64,000 nt of DNA, taken from Topomyia yanbarensis (lineage: Eukaryota; Arthropoda; Insecta; Diptera; Culicidae). Shown here in pieces: positions 22,110 through 34,884 of this stretch; the stretch's first letter is position 1; the number at the start of each line of letters is the position of its first letter. The position numbers and the translations under genes are program-made. The notes below the pieces were generated by a model. It saw only the letters and a program-made list of their open reading frames with translations, made no database searches and was not told the origin of the DNA. The stretch covers positions 107,433,845-107,497,844 of the forward strand of contig NC_080671.1 in assembly GCF_030247195.1 (NCBI RefSeq), written 5' to 3'.

Positions 22110-22450
22110 GTGCTTCAGTAGATCCACATATGAAAAACTCCAATCGGTAACCACATCGTCAATCTCAAGCGGTAGTTTTCGTAAGATATTTGTCGCCAGT
22201 AATGCCAGTTGCTTTCTTTAGATAGGCTACCACAAGTCTTAGAATATCTGAGCGAACTTTGGAAATACTTAGCGGAAGATCTTTGATCCGAAAGCACATC
22301 AGATATGGTCCGATGGAGTTTAATGTGATTTTGAACGAGAAGCCGGAGTCTTCGATGAAGAATCTTGTTCGCCATTCGGGAGGATGCTGGTTGTATTCCC
22401 CAATAAATCGTCTGCTTAGTTAACCGATCTGAACTTACTGTTTGCCGGAA
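22110..22450 (-). pseudogene. Unrecognised coding remnant
   Basis: On the minus strand one frame reads RRFIGEYNQHPPEWRTRFF, then GFSFKITLNSIGPYLMCFR, then KDLPLSISKVRSDILRLVV and ends at a stop after about 86 codons. A stop also closes it upstream. It has the look of an ancient TE protein rather than chance. I do not recognise the family, and a longer open frame in another phase overlaps it. Confidence 0.35.
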
Positions 22451-22459
22451 AAAAACACT

Positions 22460-23268
22460 CCGTCCGTCGCCTTCAAACATTTAGCGTCAACTGAAGTCAA
22501 TCTGTCGACAAAATGCTCCATCCGTAGCCTTCAAACACCGCAATGATGATATACATTTCTGAATCGGCTGGTGTATAAGCGATTAAAATTCATCTAGTAA
22601 TAGCGGAGTTCTTAGCGTGCGGATTTTACATAGTTTCATAGTTACATAGGAGATATTTTAGACTTTCGATATCTAGCCCCATTTAGTGGAGAACGACATT
22701 TATAATGTCAAAACCACAATATGGAACGCGCTCACCAGAGAAAGGAAGTCTTTCATATAGCGTTATAACTTTTACACCTGCAGCATAGAAAAATATATTA
22801 AAATTTGTAAAAATATTTATTTCATTATTTATTAAAAATGTTTCTATTATTATATTATCAAATAAAAATATTAATATAATACTATTCAACCATAGGGTCT
22901 TATGATTAAACTAAATAGTTCGATCATATTTTGGTTGTTTTGGTTGTCGCTTTCAAATGTTTTACAATATCACCTTGATGTCAAAGAGAAAGTAACAGGA
23001 AATGTTATAGGCCTTTTGAAAATCTTATTATTGTTGATGGAGAAACGCGAATGACTTCTGAAAATATCGTAAGAAAACAAAAGAATTATGTTGTTAAAAC
23101 AAAATTTGAAATATCTCGAGAACTACTACATTTCAGAAATTTTTTGTTATGAGCATTTTGATTTAACATAGCATTCATATTCATATTCAATAAGAAAATT
23201 GTATTTTTGGCTGCAAATAGTATGAATTATAAAAATATATCAAAAGTTGTTGTTAGGAAAAAAAACTG
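22460..23268. other. AT-rich, no gene
   Basis: Nothing recognised. A short direct repeat near 22460-22540 (CTCCGTCCGTCGCCTTCAAACA / CTCCATCCGTAGCCTTCAAACA) is the only structure. Confidence 0.35.
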
Positions 23269-24652
23269 TTTTAATCCACCTAACGGTGTAATTGTGCCTT
23301 TCTCATTTATCCAATAGCAAGTTATATTGAATATATTTGTGAAAATGTCTATTACATTATTATTACACTTTGCACATATTTACAAGGGCACGAGTGCCAC
23401 GAACCTGATGAGCAACGTTTTGACGATGACGACCTTGGAACAAAAAATATAATATTTAAGTGGATAAATCAGCATGAATTAAATGTTGCCTTCGTATAAC
23501 ATATTTTGGAATGCAGTGGGAGGGGAAAGGGATTATACCTGTAAAAGAGAATGTGAGAGAGGCCTTGTTGGTAAAAATGGATTTAGTCATCCCCGAATTC
23601 GATGTGACTTTAATTCTGGAATATGCCCGGTACCTTATTTCGGTTTAAATTCCTATGTAACCGTAGTAACTCCAGAATCAAAAGTCAGATCTGAATGAAA
23701 TTCAATAGCAGTCAATGGGTGTATTGTATTTATCATTTGAAATCAAGTTTGTAAAAATCAGTTAAGAATTTGTTGAGAAATAGGTGTGATATTATCATAC
23801 GAACTTTGATAGTTACCCGAGAGTATCAAGAACCGTCATAGGTGGCCAGTATTTTTTTTGTTTTGATTATAAAGATTTTAACCTTAGGGTCATTCGCCTC
23901 CTTGTCGGGTTGGAGTAATCTGTTTAGAGAAACAATACCCTATGTGTAATGTTAAATCCGTTTCAACATGTATTGCATCATTTGGACATCTTCATGTTGC
24001 AAGTTTATATAGGAATTTGCTATGTGGCTGCAGTCTTCAGCCCATAATTCCGGAATCGGAAGTAGGATCAACAAAAAAAATACAATAGCACCTTGTGGGA
24101 GCGTTAGAACCGTTCATTTCGAGCTAAGTTTGTGCAAATCGGTTCAGCTATCTCTAAGAAAATTGAGCGGCTTTATTTGATAACTTACGAACTTGGAAAG
24201 TACCTGGTGGTATCAAGAACCGTCATAGGTGGCCAATGTGGTCAAAGCTGCTTAGAATGATCATTAGTGATCTAGACCCGCAAATCCGAGTTATTTTGCA
24301 CCCTTTTTGTTATGTATTACTCCATTTGGACATCATGGTGTTACCATTTTATATGAGAATTTGCTGGGTGACCGCACTCTTCAACCCGTAACTCCGGAAC
24401 CGGAAGTCCGATCGACAAAAAATTCAATAGCAGCTTATGGGAGCGTTATACCTTTCATTTTTCACGGTTCAGCCATCTCTGAGAAAAGTGAGTGAGATTT
24501 GAAAACACACACACACATACACACACATACAGACATTTGTCAATTTCGACGAACTGAGTCGAATGGTATATGAGACTCGGCTATCTGGGCCTCGGTTAAA
24601 AAATCGGTTTTCAGAGTGATTGCATATCCTTTCTTTATGAGAAAGGCAAAAA
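23269..24652 (+). repeat. Family M repeat, near-complete copy
   Basis: Runs from TTTTAATCCACCTAACGGTG to GAGAAAGGCAAAA. It contains repeats of an internal module: AACTCCGGAACCGGAAGTCCGATC, CTTATGGGAGCGTTATACC, TTTGTGCAAATCGGTTCAGC, TCAAGAACCGTCATAGGTGGCCA. A CA-type microsatellite (24505-24535) sits just before GACATTTGTC...CTGAGTCGAATGGTATATGA. A Feilai-type tail on the minus strand interrupts it near 23858-23910. Confidence 0.75.
23858..23910 (-). mobile_element. Feilai-type SINE tail fragment
   Basis: On the minus strand CCCGACAAGGAGGCGAATGACCCTAAGGTTAAAATC matches the tail of the SINE at 9606-9771. Confidence 0.55.
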
Positions 24653-26079
24653 TTTATTGAAAGCTTCTCCATGATCCAAATACACTGAAAAAGTATCTTT
24701 TACGTCTTTAAAACGATAAACAGTAGTTTTTTGACATTCTATGATGGGGTCCCGATCAGAAACACATACTAGAAATATTTCTAAGCTATATCACGCATTG
24801 TTTCTTGTAATAAATTTCTGTTATTTTAACTACTAACTAGACCTAATTTATAACACAATATGTTACAAGAAGTGTTTTCTGTTATAATCTTGTTATTTCA
24901 TTCTGATCTACTTAATAACGAATAACTTTTAAAAAAGGGCATAATCGCACGAATTAACTGTTTTTGTTGGAACAAAATTCCAAATATCTGGAAAACTATC
25001 GCATTTTGGAAGATTTTTGTTAAATACATTTTGATTTAAAATAAGACTTAGAAGTTTATTCTGTAATAAAATGACAGTTTTGTATGTTAATTAGTAAGAA
25101 ATTTAAAAACATATATAAAGTTATTGTTAGAAAAACTTTTTCACCGATAAGTTACCAATTACCTTAAAAATATTTCTTTTCTCTTTAGATTTTTGTTCCT
25201 ATAATATAAAAAATTAGAAAAAATGGGTTTTTTTGCAATTTAAATTTTTAACACAAATTTTTTTTTTGTGAAAAATGACACAACATTTTTTTAGTGTATA
25301 TTTTTTTGTGCATAAATAATCATTCCCTGAAACTAGGTCTCAGAAATTTTGCTGTATAAAATAAAGTAACCGAACAAAAAAAATTTAAAATTCATGCGCT
25401 TAGAAATGTTTACGCCCTTTTGAAAAATTGCTCTTTTATCAAAATATTGCAATTGTCAGAGAAAATAATGGAGACTCATAAACCGAACACAAGTTCAAAG
25501 TTTTGTTCGAATCGACGATGGTCATATTTTATGGTCGGCCGGTTTCTCATGGAATCCCTCTATATGCGCTAGAAAATGTTGGGCATGAAAAGGTTAAGTA
25601 AACGGTCTAAAGTTTGTATTGGGAAAGTTGAACAAAAAAAATCCGTTTCACGTGGTCCTAAAATTAGTATCTTCTTGTAATAATTCACCCTTTCAGAAAA
25701 ATTCCACTCAATATATAGGATAAGACACTCTTTAAATGGAATAATTGGCACAATAAGATGGACAAACTGATGCGACTGACCAAAGCGACAATATGGTTCG
25801 AGTGAAGTGCTACGCTTAAGTTTCGGTTAAACTTGCCAGTTTCTTTGACTCTCGGAATGAGTGAGGCTCTTTTGTACAGATTTAATACTGCTTTGAATGA
25901 AGTGATCAATTAGGGATACATTGTACCTTCTACTACAAATATCGATTGCTCGATACAACATACAATCCCCTCACATATATATTTGTTCAAACCGGGATTT
26001 GCCGCATTTAAAAAAGGGAATAATTCGTGTTGTTGACTGACTGGTGTTGGACAGTTGGACGATGCTTAATGGTCCAGCT
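24653..26079. other. AT-rich intergenic, no gene
   Basis: Nothing recognised. Confidence 0.35.
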
Positions 26080-26500
26080 CCTGTATTTCAATCGTAATTG
26101 GATCACACTTCCATCTGGATTTAATTAATCCGGCAGCTGCAGAAAAACATTGAAACGAGTTAATTCCTGGACCTTTACATTTCATTTTACGAATGGTGAC
26201 TATTCAGATGTTTGCTCATCATAATTAATAAATTTTACGCCCAATCATACCCCGACCATTATTGAGCATCAGTGAAAATTTCCGCGCCATGCATATGCAC
26301 AGGAGATGCATTTTAATTATCCATACCATTTGCAATCATAATTTCGTTGTGAGATTTTTTTTGTATTGTGGACAAAGCACTTCACAGATTCGATTCGAAA
26401 ACATCAATTAAAAGTGATTCGCAAAAAAAAATATATTGGCCTTTTCAATTGCGGCAAAACTGCTTGTGGGCCATTCATGTATTAATTAATTCGCCATACT
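26080..26500. promoter_or_regulatory. TAATTA-rich stretch, possible enhancer
   Basis: TTAATTAA/TAATTA-type homeodomain core sites occur at about 26122, 26158, 26219, 26309, 26403 and 26479, in sequence that is otherwise not repetitive. This is suggestive of a cis-regulatory element only; no target gene is visible nearby. Confidence 0.2.
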
Positions 26501-27179
26501 TTCACTGTGCGGTGGAAACTGATAATTGGAAATAAAGGTTCGTTATATTTTCCCCCCGAATTGTAAATGCCATTCCAGCCAAGCGCATGTTTGCAGTCCC
26601 ATGGTATCTGTCGGTTTATAAGTTGATGCAAATATGGTACATAAATATGGTGAGCTTGCGTTACAAGCAGTGATAAGCCGTGCCATGCCGCTGCCACTGT
26701 GTGATTGAGTGGCTTCGTACAGTTCGAAATTGGTCGAAGGAAGTGGTTCGGAATTTGTCAACGGAACTTTTGTGCCGGGTTATTCGAAATAACTCAATAC
26801 CCATGTAGAGGTATGGTCCGATTTTCCAGTGTTTGTTACTGTTCCTGTTAAGTACAAGGGGTATTTAACTAATCACTTCGTGCGTACTAAGAATTATTGC
26901 GAATTCCCTAGGTGCGTATTGGACAATGCCCAATCTTATGTTAAGTTAGGGTTGTAAAAAACTTCAACATTTTGATATTATTCCTCATATCTCTTCAAGA
27001 TCTGTGAACCCTTCACCAGAGATCGTTGAGTTCAGTCTGGTTCCAGCAAGTATCTGGATGTTTACTTCACTTTTTGACAAGCCCTGCAGGCACTGTATTG
27101 AGCTGTTCCTAACTTGACCAGATGTGCTCTGAGAGAGCATCGGCCTGTTAATAAGTCAAAGATTACCTTTAGTTCAAGT
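26501..27179. other. Unassigned single-copy-like DNA
   Basis: No exon signals convincing enough to call. Confidence 0.3.
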
Positions 27180-27655
27180 AGGGTAAAAGGGTATACTACA
27201 CCCCACCGGGGCAAAATGCCCCTCTTCGATTCCCAGGATTCCTGAATTATCTAAAAAGTAAAAATGACTAATAACAGTATTGTTTCATGAAATCAACGTA
27301 CTAAGTTAGTTTGGTATTTTTAATATGTTGCAAAACAACAATATACACAAAAGATTCAAAAGAGCTACTTTGATGTAAGCTCCCACTTTTTCCAATAGCA
27401 TTACAACCAATTAGAAACAGTCGGATTCGATAGAACTATTTCAAGTAGCTTAATATTATAGTCACTATCTTAGTTTATAGCTTGGCATAAAACTATGTGT
27501 GTGTAGAATTATTCATGTATTCACAACAGCTCATCACCGGCCAAAACGCCCCACCCTTTGTTGTGGGGCATACTCACCGATTGCTTTGGGGCATACCGTC
27601 CTCTTGTTGTGGGGATATTACACTTTCACCGGGGGCATTTTGCACTGGGTGAAAG
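27180..27655. repeat. GGGGCA-rich repeat, MITE-like
   Basis: TAGGGTAAAAGGGTATACTACACC...GGGGCAAAATGCCCC at the left and GGGGGCATTTTGCACTGGGTGAAAG at the right are loosely inverted. GTGGGGCATAC and TTGGGGCATACC occur inside. It is related in style to the TA-flanked element at 49859-50707. Confidence 0.4.
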
Positions 27656-27879
27656 AAAAAACTAGCATTTAGGCATCTTTGAAAAATATTTCATAGTACT
27701 TGTATCAGAATGTTTTTAATAAAAAATGAAACAGATACTAATTTCTAACTAATATAACAATAAATTAGAGTAATTAGTGAGAAGATCATAGTGTCGAATG
27801 GTGAAATATAGCTATTTTTGCTTAAGGGGGGCGTATTAGACCTGTTTACCCTATACGTACGATTTAAAACGAAGTGGTA

Positions 27880-27930
27880 TTGGGGCGGGCATAGCGTAGT
27901 TGATAAATCAATTGCCTTGTATGTTTTCAT
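27880..27930 (+). mobile_element. Feilai-type SINE head fragment
   Basis: GGGCGGGCATAGCGTAGTTGATAAATCAATTGCC matches the tRNA-like head (A box) of the SINE at 9606-9771. Confidence 0.5.
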
Positions 27931-28059
27931 CTTTTCCTGGAGACTTATACAGAGCAAAACTCCCAATCGATTCGGTTGTCACAATTCAACGAACAAATGC
28001 CCAAGAATCAGAGTTACCTGAAAAAAAACTCAGGGGCAGTTGTCGGTGAAAGTGTGTGT

Positions 28060-28350
28060 AAACAAGACAGTGCTGTGTGGCTGCACTCTTCAACTCGTAA
28101 CTCTGAAACCGAATGCCCGATCGTCAAAAAATCAATAAGAGCTTATGGGAGCATTATACCATTCATTTGAAACAAAGTGTTTGTGCAAATCAGTTGAGCC
28201 ATTAATTAGAAAATTGCTTGACATTATTTGACACAAATATACACGCGCACATACACACAGACATTTTTCGAACTCGACTAACTGAGTCGAATGGTATACG
28301 AACCGGTTTTTGGAGTGATTGCAAAACCTTTCTACATATGAGAAAGCCAA
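28060..28350 (+). repeat. Family M repeat, 3' part
   Basis: GTGGCTGCACTCTTCAACTCGTAACTC, a CA microsatellite at 28240-28262, CTAACTGAGTCGAATGGTATACGA and a final GAGAAAGCCAAAT follow the family order. Confidence 0.65.
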
Positions 28351-30654
28351 ATAGGGATGATGTTTAGCGTGAAGGGAGTATTGCAGAAAGTTTGATTGAT
28401 TTCATTCTTGGTTCGAATCTGCGAATAAGGGATCGGTTTCACAAATTTAAATTCTGGGATTGGTTCTCCAATATAAGAATTCTTGTCTACGGTTGGATGT
28501 TTCTAATTATGTATTTTAGAGCTAGGGTCGGGTACAGATTTTCCAATCCTAGTTCGAAACAAAGTTAGACCTTATCATCTCTAATGCACAACGTAAAAGA
28601 ATGAGTAGCTGATTATTTGCTTGTTATTTGCCACGCTTCAAAGCTGAGCAAAAATTTAAATCCCTTATCTCATTTCTCAGAATTTAGAACAGCGATAACA
28701 TATATTATGTTCCATAGAAACCCCCCAAGACTGTACCGTGTGCCCGATGTGATAAATAAAGGTAACATGCAAGATTCGCGAACCAGCTATAAATGCAAAT
28801 GACTCGCCAAAAACAATGCGAGCTGAATTTTTAACACAATCTCAAGAGAATATATTTGCAATAAATTAAACTATATCGTCCAAATGGTCGTGGGAAATTA
28901 TACACTTGAATGGAGCCCAGCGAACCAACAGGTAGTAAGGATCCGCATTCAAACATATCTAGCACTGCACGATCAGTATTTATTTGCCATATTTTGCACA
29001 CTGATTGGAAGAAACGTTTGCTAATAGCCAGTAGACTCGTGCAGTTCCTGGCATATTGGCCATTTCAACGTGGTAGGTTTATGGTGTTGCTTCAACCAAC
29101 CATAACCGAAACATTTAAACACCAGGTTAGAGAGTAAATATTGGGCCACCATTTATCACCGAGTGTTGATAGCTCATTTAACCTCGTCGGTTTCGGCCAC
29201 TTTCGCACAATGGCAGTAAACATGTTAATGAATCCGAATGTTGTTTGCGTTCCAATGTTGTTTGGATGCAGTATTGTTTGCAGATGTCATCTGTTTCAAG
29301 AATTTAGTATACAAATGTTTGTGTTATGTTTGAAGATAGTCTGTTCCGTGGTTGCTTTGGTCTGATGGTATGACGAAGGTAGCAGTAGGCAGTACTGTCT
29401 TTACGCACGGGCACACTGGGCCAGGGGCACCAGGATTTGGGGGTCCCCACACTTAGGGTAGGTATAAAATCATTTAAGCTGTTTGCACTGGCGACACCAT
29501 AAAAATTACAAAAATGAAATGACTATTCTTGGATAATGAGGAATTCACATTTAAGGGGGCATAGGAGTTTTCTCTTCTTAAAAAATCGATTACTTTCTTT
29601 TTACATATGTCGAAATACTAACATTTTAGGAATGAATTTTTTAGACCGCTCCAACTAGACCTCCCTAATAGTTTTTTTTCTATAAACCATGTCGAAGTCG
29701 GTATCATGGAAATTTTAAAATCTTCTGAAGCAATCCAGTCACTTTTACTTACGTTTAAAAGGTTATTAATTTATCTTGTCTTTGACTCGTCTTTTTTGAA
29801 AAATTTTAATTGTAAGAATTTTTTACAAAATTAAAGACAATTTTTGAAGCAAACAAATTTTTTTGTTTAATTGTCCAGCATTTTGTTCATAATTAGATTT
29901 TTTGAAAAAGGATGTGTCAAAGGCGAGGTAATTTAATATGCTTTAAAACCCTTTTCGATTTTTTCATTTCCGATGAATGAACGGGCGCCAATCCGTGGTA
30001 CTATATTGTTTTTCTTTTTTGCAGCAAACTCAAAAAGACCCATAACGGTCCTCCGGTGAAGGAGTTTTCTAATGCAATTAAAAATGATTATTCAAGTCTA
30101 AAGTGTGTATTGAAATAAGCAAAAAATCTTAAACTGTTTTGCCGAAATAAAATTTTAAAAAATATTTCAGAAAACAGGGTAAAAAACTCTAATACCTCCT
30201 TAAATGTGAACATAAGCCAAACATTCTTGTATTGCGATAATAAAGTCATTTAAATGTTTGTTAAATTCAAAATCCCAGGAAATGGGCAGCGACAAAAGCT
30301 AAAGCTATTAGTACACTGTTTGTCATAACGTCAAATATTTGATATCTTTCGTGAAACAAATGTGAACTGTTGTGTACTGGCACTTCAAATATTTGATCAA
30401 ACACAGTTGCCAAACTTTTTATTCGTGTTTGTCAAAGCGATTATTTGTAGATTTTTCAAACAGTGTACCTACTGACCAGTTTTTCAAAACCTCAAAAAGC
30501 GTAACGCTGCAGTTTGCCAAACTTGTTGATGGAGAAGTTTGTCAAACTTGTTGATGGAGACAAACATGCTTTGCTCCTTCAGGATAGCAAAATACACCGT
30601 ACGCGAAACAGATTCGTTTTGACAGAATTTGTTGTCAAAACGAAAAAAAACCTA
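28351..30654. other. AT-rich intergenic, no gene called
   Basis: 28900-29370 is less AT-rich and may be single copy, but shows no splice-bounded coding. A 24-bp tandem duplication (CAAACTTGTTGATGGAGA) lies at about 30515-30560. Confidence 0.35.
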
Positions 30655-32040
30655 TTTTAATCCACCTAGCGGTGCAATTGTGCCTTTCTCAATCATGAAT
30701 CACGAGAATGTGTGCGTTGTTTATATTCATTAAAAGCTTTTAAATGCATATATTACATTTTATTATTATACATAACATGACAACTAAATACAGGAAAATA
30801 AATCATTATTCGAGTTCTAAAATTTTGAAAAAGAAAAAACAGCCACGGTAATATTGAACTGAAAAAAGGTGCAAAATCGGCAAAGTCCCAAAAAGTCGAT
30901 TTTTATAAAAAAAATTTTAGCATAAAATCTCGACGTTTCATGCATTTTAAAGATGTTTGGCATCAAAAATACGAATTCGATTTCTGAAATTTCATGGGGT
31001 CCCCCCTTTGAAAAAAAAATTTGAGTTCCGGCTTATATGGGAATTTCATATGTGACCGGACGATTTAGTCTATATTTCCGGACCCATATAAGCGATTCGT
31101 ACGAAATTTTATAGACATCTATGGGGATATTATAGCTATCATTTGGGACTAAGTTTGTGAAAATCGGCTCAACCATTTCCGGGAAACTGATGTGAGTTCG
31201 TAAATTTTGAAAGATGGCCGCTTTTCTCGGGGACTTCCGGAACCGTCTATGGTGGTCAATGTAGTCAACGAAAGTTTGGTTGGCCGTCGGTGACCTAGAA
31301 CAGCAAATTTAAGTTGTTTGAGAGTCATTTTAGCGAAATTTTTACCTTTTTTGCTTTCATCGGAGTATCGGTTTGAATCATAATTTGCTATGTGATCGCA
31401 CGCCACAACCTGTAACTCCGGAACCGGAAGTCGGATCGGGATGAAATTAAATAGCCATTTACGGGGACGCAATACCTTTCATTTGAAGCCAAGTTTAGTC
31501 GAATCGGTCTAGCCATCTCCGAGAAACCGATGTAACTGTTATTCTGAATTTAGATATTTCCGCCGGGGCTTCCGGAACCGATGATGGTGGCCAATGTGGC
31601 CAAATAGACTTTGAATGGATGTTAGTGACCTAATACTACAAATCGAAGCAGTTGTGGTCATATTTTGGAAAATTTTTCACCTTTATACATTCATTGCAGA
31701 ATTTATTAAAATCGACATTTTCTGCGTGTTCGTACTCATCACCCTGTAATTCCGGAACCAGAAGTCGGATCCATTAGAAATTCAATAACAGCTTATGGGA
31801 ACGTTGCACCTTTCATTTGAGACTAAGTTTGTCAAAATCGGTTCAGCCATCTCTGAGAAAAATGAGTGACATTTTTGGTCACATACACACATGCATACAC
31901 ACACACACATACATACACACAGACATTTGCCGAACTCGACGAACTGAATCGAATGGTATATGTCACTCGGCCCTCCGGGCCTCCGTTAAAAAGTCGGTTT
32001 TCAGAGCAATTGCAATACCTTTCTATTGAGAAAGGCAAAA
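30655..32040 (+). repeat. Family M repeat, near-complete copy
   Basis: TTTTAATCCACCTAGCGGTG to GAGAAAGGCAAAA. This copy shows the internal unit best, with three units of about 330-350 bp between 31040 and 31870. Each unit has a CCGGAACC(G/A)GAAGTCGGAT block, an ACCTTTCATTTGA block, a GAGAAA(C/A)(C/A)GATGT block and a CCGGAACCGTC/GATGATGGTGG block. A CA microsatellite (31880-31925) follows. Confidence 0.8.
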
Positions 32041-34109
32041 CGTTAAGGTTTAAAATTCGGCGCTATTTTGATATTGTTGGTATTTGTTTAGAAGTGACAG
32101 AGCTTTAGTTTTCCCCTGGTCAAATTCCGTGCGAAATCCCGTGACCCGTTTCCTAAACTTTAAACTTGGTGTAACAGAGAATATTGATTGGTGTTTGTTT
32201 TGATTTAATTACAATCTGCATATTCTGCTTCAATAACAATAATGTTTAGGGACCATTCATGAATGACTTAGCATTATTTGGAGGAGGGGTGAGTTTTGTA
32301 TTTTGTGATGATGTATGACGACAGGGGGGTAAGAGATCATGTCATGCTACGTTTTAAAGGGGAATAGGGGTTGACCTGATGTCACGACAATCTTACCCGT
32401 TTCATCTAACAGGGACAGCATAATATGTAGAACAGAGTAGCTGTAGGAAATGGGAGAAATTTGGGAGAAAATGTCCAAAAAACCCAACTTCATGTATTTT
32501 TTGAGAAACAGATACCTTTCCATTGAAGTGCTAAATTTCTATAAATTGTAATTTTCCGAGTGCTACAGAGCGAGTAAAGGCGCTTTAACCTAGGCTCATT
32601 AGCCAGGGCAAGGTGTAAATTCCTTTGTCCCATCCCAAAGGTCCAAAGGAGTGACATTAACCTTCTTAGCCAAGTCACTCCCAACGATTTATCATATCCC
32701 CTTAAAACTGAAACGGTCGGTACGGTTGTCCTTGTTTCTTCCTTCTTCAAGATTCAAAAGGATTCGTTAGTTAGATTATTCATTAAATGAATAATTTAAT
32801 TGCCGTATAATTTTGAAACATCTGTAAATACAAACTCTGCATAGTAGGCCTGGCCGTTTTAATATTTGCGACATATTACACAAATATTAATGTTGACAAG
32901 AAAAACACTAATGAATAACTGCAGTGTTTTCCAGGATGCTTTCCAATACTGGCTGTGTAAGGGTTAGAATAGAATAGAATAGAATTGAAAATCTACAGCA
33001 ATCAAAATATTTGAATCTACAGCATTTGAAATAATTTTGTCGTCCTATTATCGAAAAGTTTCTCAGTTTTCTGCGGACTAGTTGAAACACATCATATTGA
33101 ATGAATACACCATTACCATGAATTGGTTTGCCAAACCAGGGGAGCTGTGTGCCCGTAAAATCGCAATTTCCATCGCGATCCAATTAGTTTGAATTTCATT
33201 CAAAATCATACACCAAACGTCACTAATTAAATTCTTCTCTGCGGTTGGTGGAAATCTATTTTTTCATCGATTTCGTCTTCTCCATTCTAGTGGAAACGCA
33301 CAGTGCTACCGTGGGAGGGTTTGATCGGTTTTGAGGTTAGCTTTGTCAAACGATGGATTGGTTCGGACATTTAAACAGCGCACTATAGTTCCGAAGCAGT
33401 ATTTAGGAAGACAAAACTGTTTCCACCCAAATCGTTAGTCTTTGTCAATCTATCTGAGTATTTTTGCCGATTTTTTTATATTAGTTAAGTTAGGGTGCTT
33501 CTAGTGCTTCGGGTGTTCAAAGTATGCTGGGTGTAGGAACTACGGAATCTGAAGATTATAGAACATTTTCGATCTGACATCTTTGAAGAGCCAACTCAAG
33601 CCACAGCTAGTTGTGCAATTATTTATAATTATAACTACATATTTAGAACACATCAAGATTCAGCTCCTTATTATACCAGCGCAACGGACATACTTTGTAA
33701 TCAAGATACTTCGTATATCCACTAGTAACTCGGAACCAAATAACACAAATAGGGTTTAACCCGGAGACTCCGGTTTTTGTGGGCGATCTTCGGACCTTCG
33801 TGTTTTACATAAATTTCTCCGTGACAAGCGAAACAGCATACAATTTAAACAGTTTTAGCACTATTTTTTTCAAAATATTTGAAAAGTTTAAGTAGTGATT
33901 TTATCACCTGTATGGTTCAGAGTTATTTTCTCGACTGACCCTATGTTTCAAGGTGGCCAAGATGCCAAGAACTATTTTGGAATTCGTATGAAAAACAATT
34001 CAAGTTATCCATTATTTAAGAAAAAAAATTCCGCCGTTTGCTAAAATTTATTATTTTACATCCCACAAAGCCAATCAAAATGGTTTAAAAAGGTAAATTC
34101 CTTTAATTT
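32041..34109. other. AT-rich intergenic, no gene
   Basis: Nothing recognised beyond a short AGAAT repeat at 32966-32986. Confidence 0.35.
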
Positions 34110-34132
34110 CACCAAAACACTTCACTATTGCT

Positions 34133-34430
34133 GGTGCTTATATGCAGCTGCTGCTTGATGGGATGCCGGTTGGTCTAATTCAACCGGTCGGGTCAACATT
34201 TAACGATTTGTTCTCGTGTTAACGTTGGCTGCTCCTTTAGCGGCTCTTCGATATTGGCTACGGGGGTGAGCTTTGCTTCTTTGCTGAGAACAAAGAATCC
34301 TGGGAGACACCGCAGTGTGATTCTCAGGCAGTGATAATATCCTGCTTCTTTGCTCTTCCTGTTAGCTGTGTTGGAGGGCAATGCTTCTTCGGCCTATCCT
34401 CCACAGCGAGAGATGATGGTGCTTTTATAC
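34133..34430 (-). other. Transcription-unit-like segment with TATAAAAG
   Basis: On the minus strand TATAAAAGCACCATCA (34429-34414) is followed by an ATG frame of 62 codons (34381-34193) with no recognised domain. A second TATAAGCACCAGCAA lies at about 34141-34127. GC content is above its surroundings. It could be a small promoter plus gene, or the 5' region of a retroelement. I do not assign a product. Confidence 0.2.
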
Positions 34431-34884
34431 TCTTTGCGATTAGCCGGAAAAGTGAAATCATATACCAAACTAAACCTACAAAATCGTTACAAATGTAAAA
34501 AAATTACAGCGTATTGTGAACGGCTCTGGATATGTGAGTTTATCTGGGTAATATTATAATCAACCAGCACTAAATTGATACCCTGACTAGATTCAGAAGG
34601 AATGAATGAGGGCATACTTATTACTTTTAACTGAGTAATAAAAAGCAATAAATTTCGAACAATCGCTTTGATTCACATTTCTATTTGATTCCTGCGAATA
34701 CTCATATGTTCCCTAAAGTCTACCACCATGTCATTAAAATCCTCCGGGTCAAAGCCCTGCCAGAGGTGGTAACCCTAAACCAAAGTTATTTAACAGTCGC
34801 TGTGGGCAATGTTGTCAGAACTTGGGTCAAAATTATTTTATTTGACGTGTTTGCAATAATCATATTTTGTGGTTTTTAACCGAT
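34431..34884. other. No gene seen
   Basis: Unassigned sequence before the next family M copy. Confidence 0.3.

Noticed and set aside
26543..26761. Small minus-strand gene
   Set aside because: No splice or promoter context and no domain; two overlapping frames of similar length on the same strand.
30290..30600. Inverted repeat around TCAAATATTTGA words
   Set aside because: The words are short AT palindromes without consistent extension; no clear element ends.
31817..32108. Open frames rich in THTYTHT and VCVCV
   Set aside because: They are readings of the CA microsatellite in family M.
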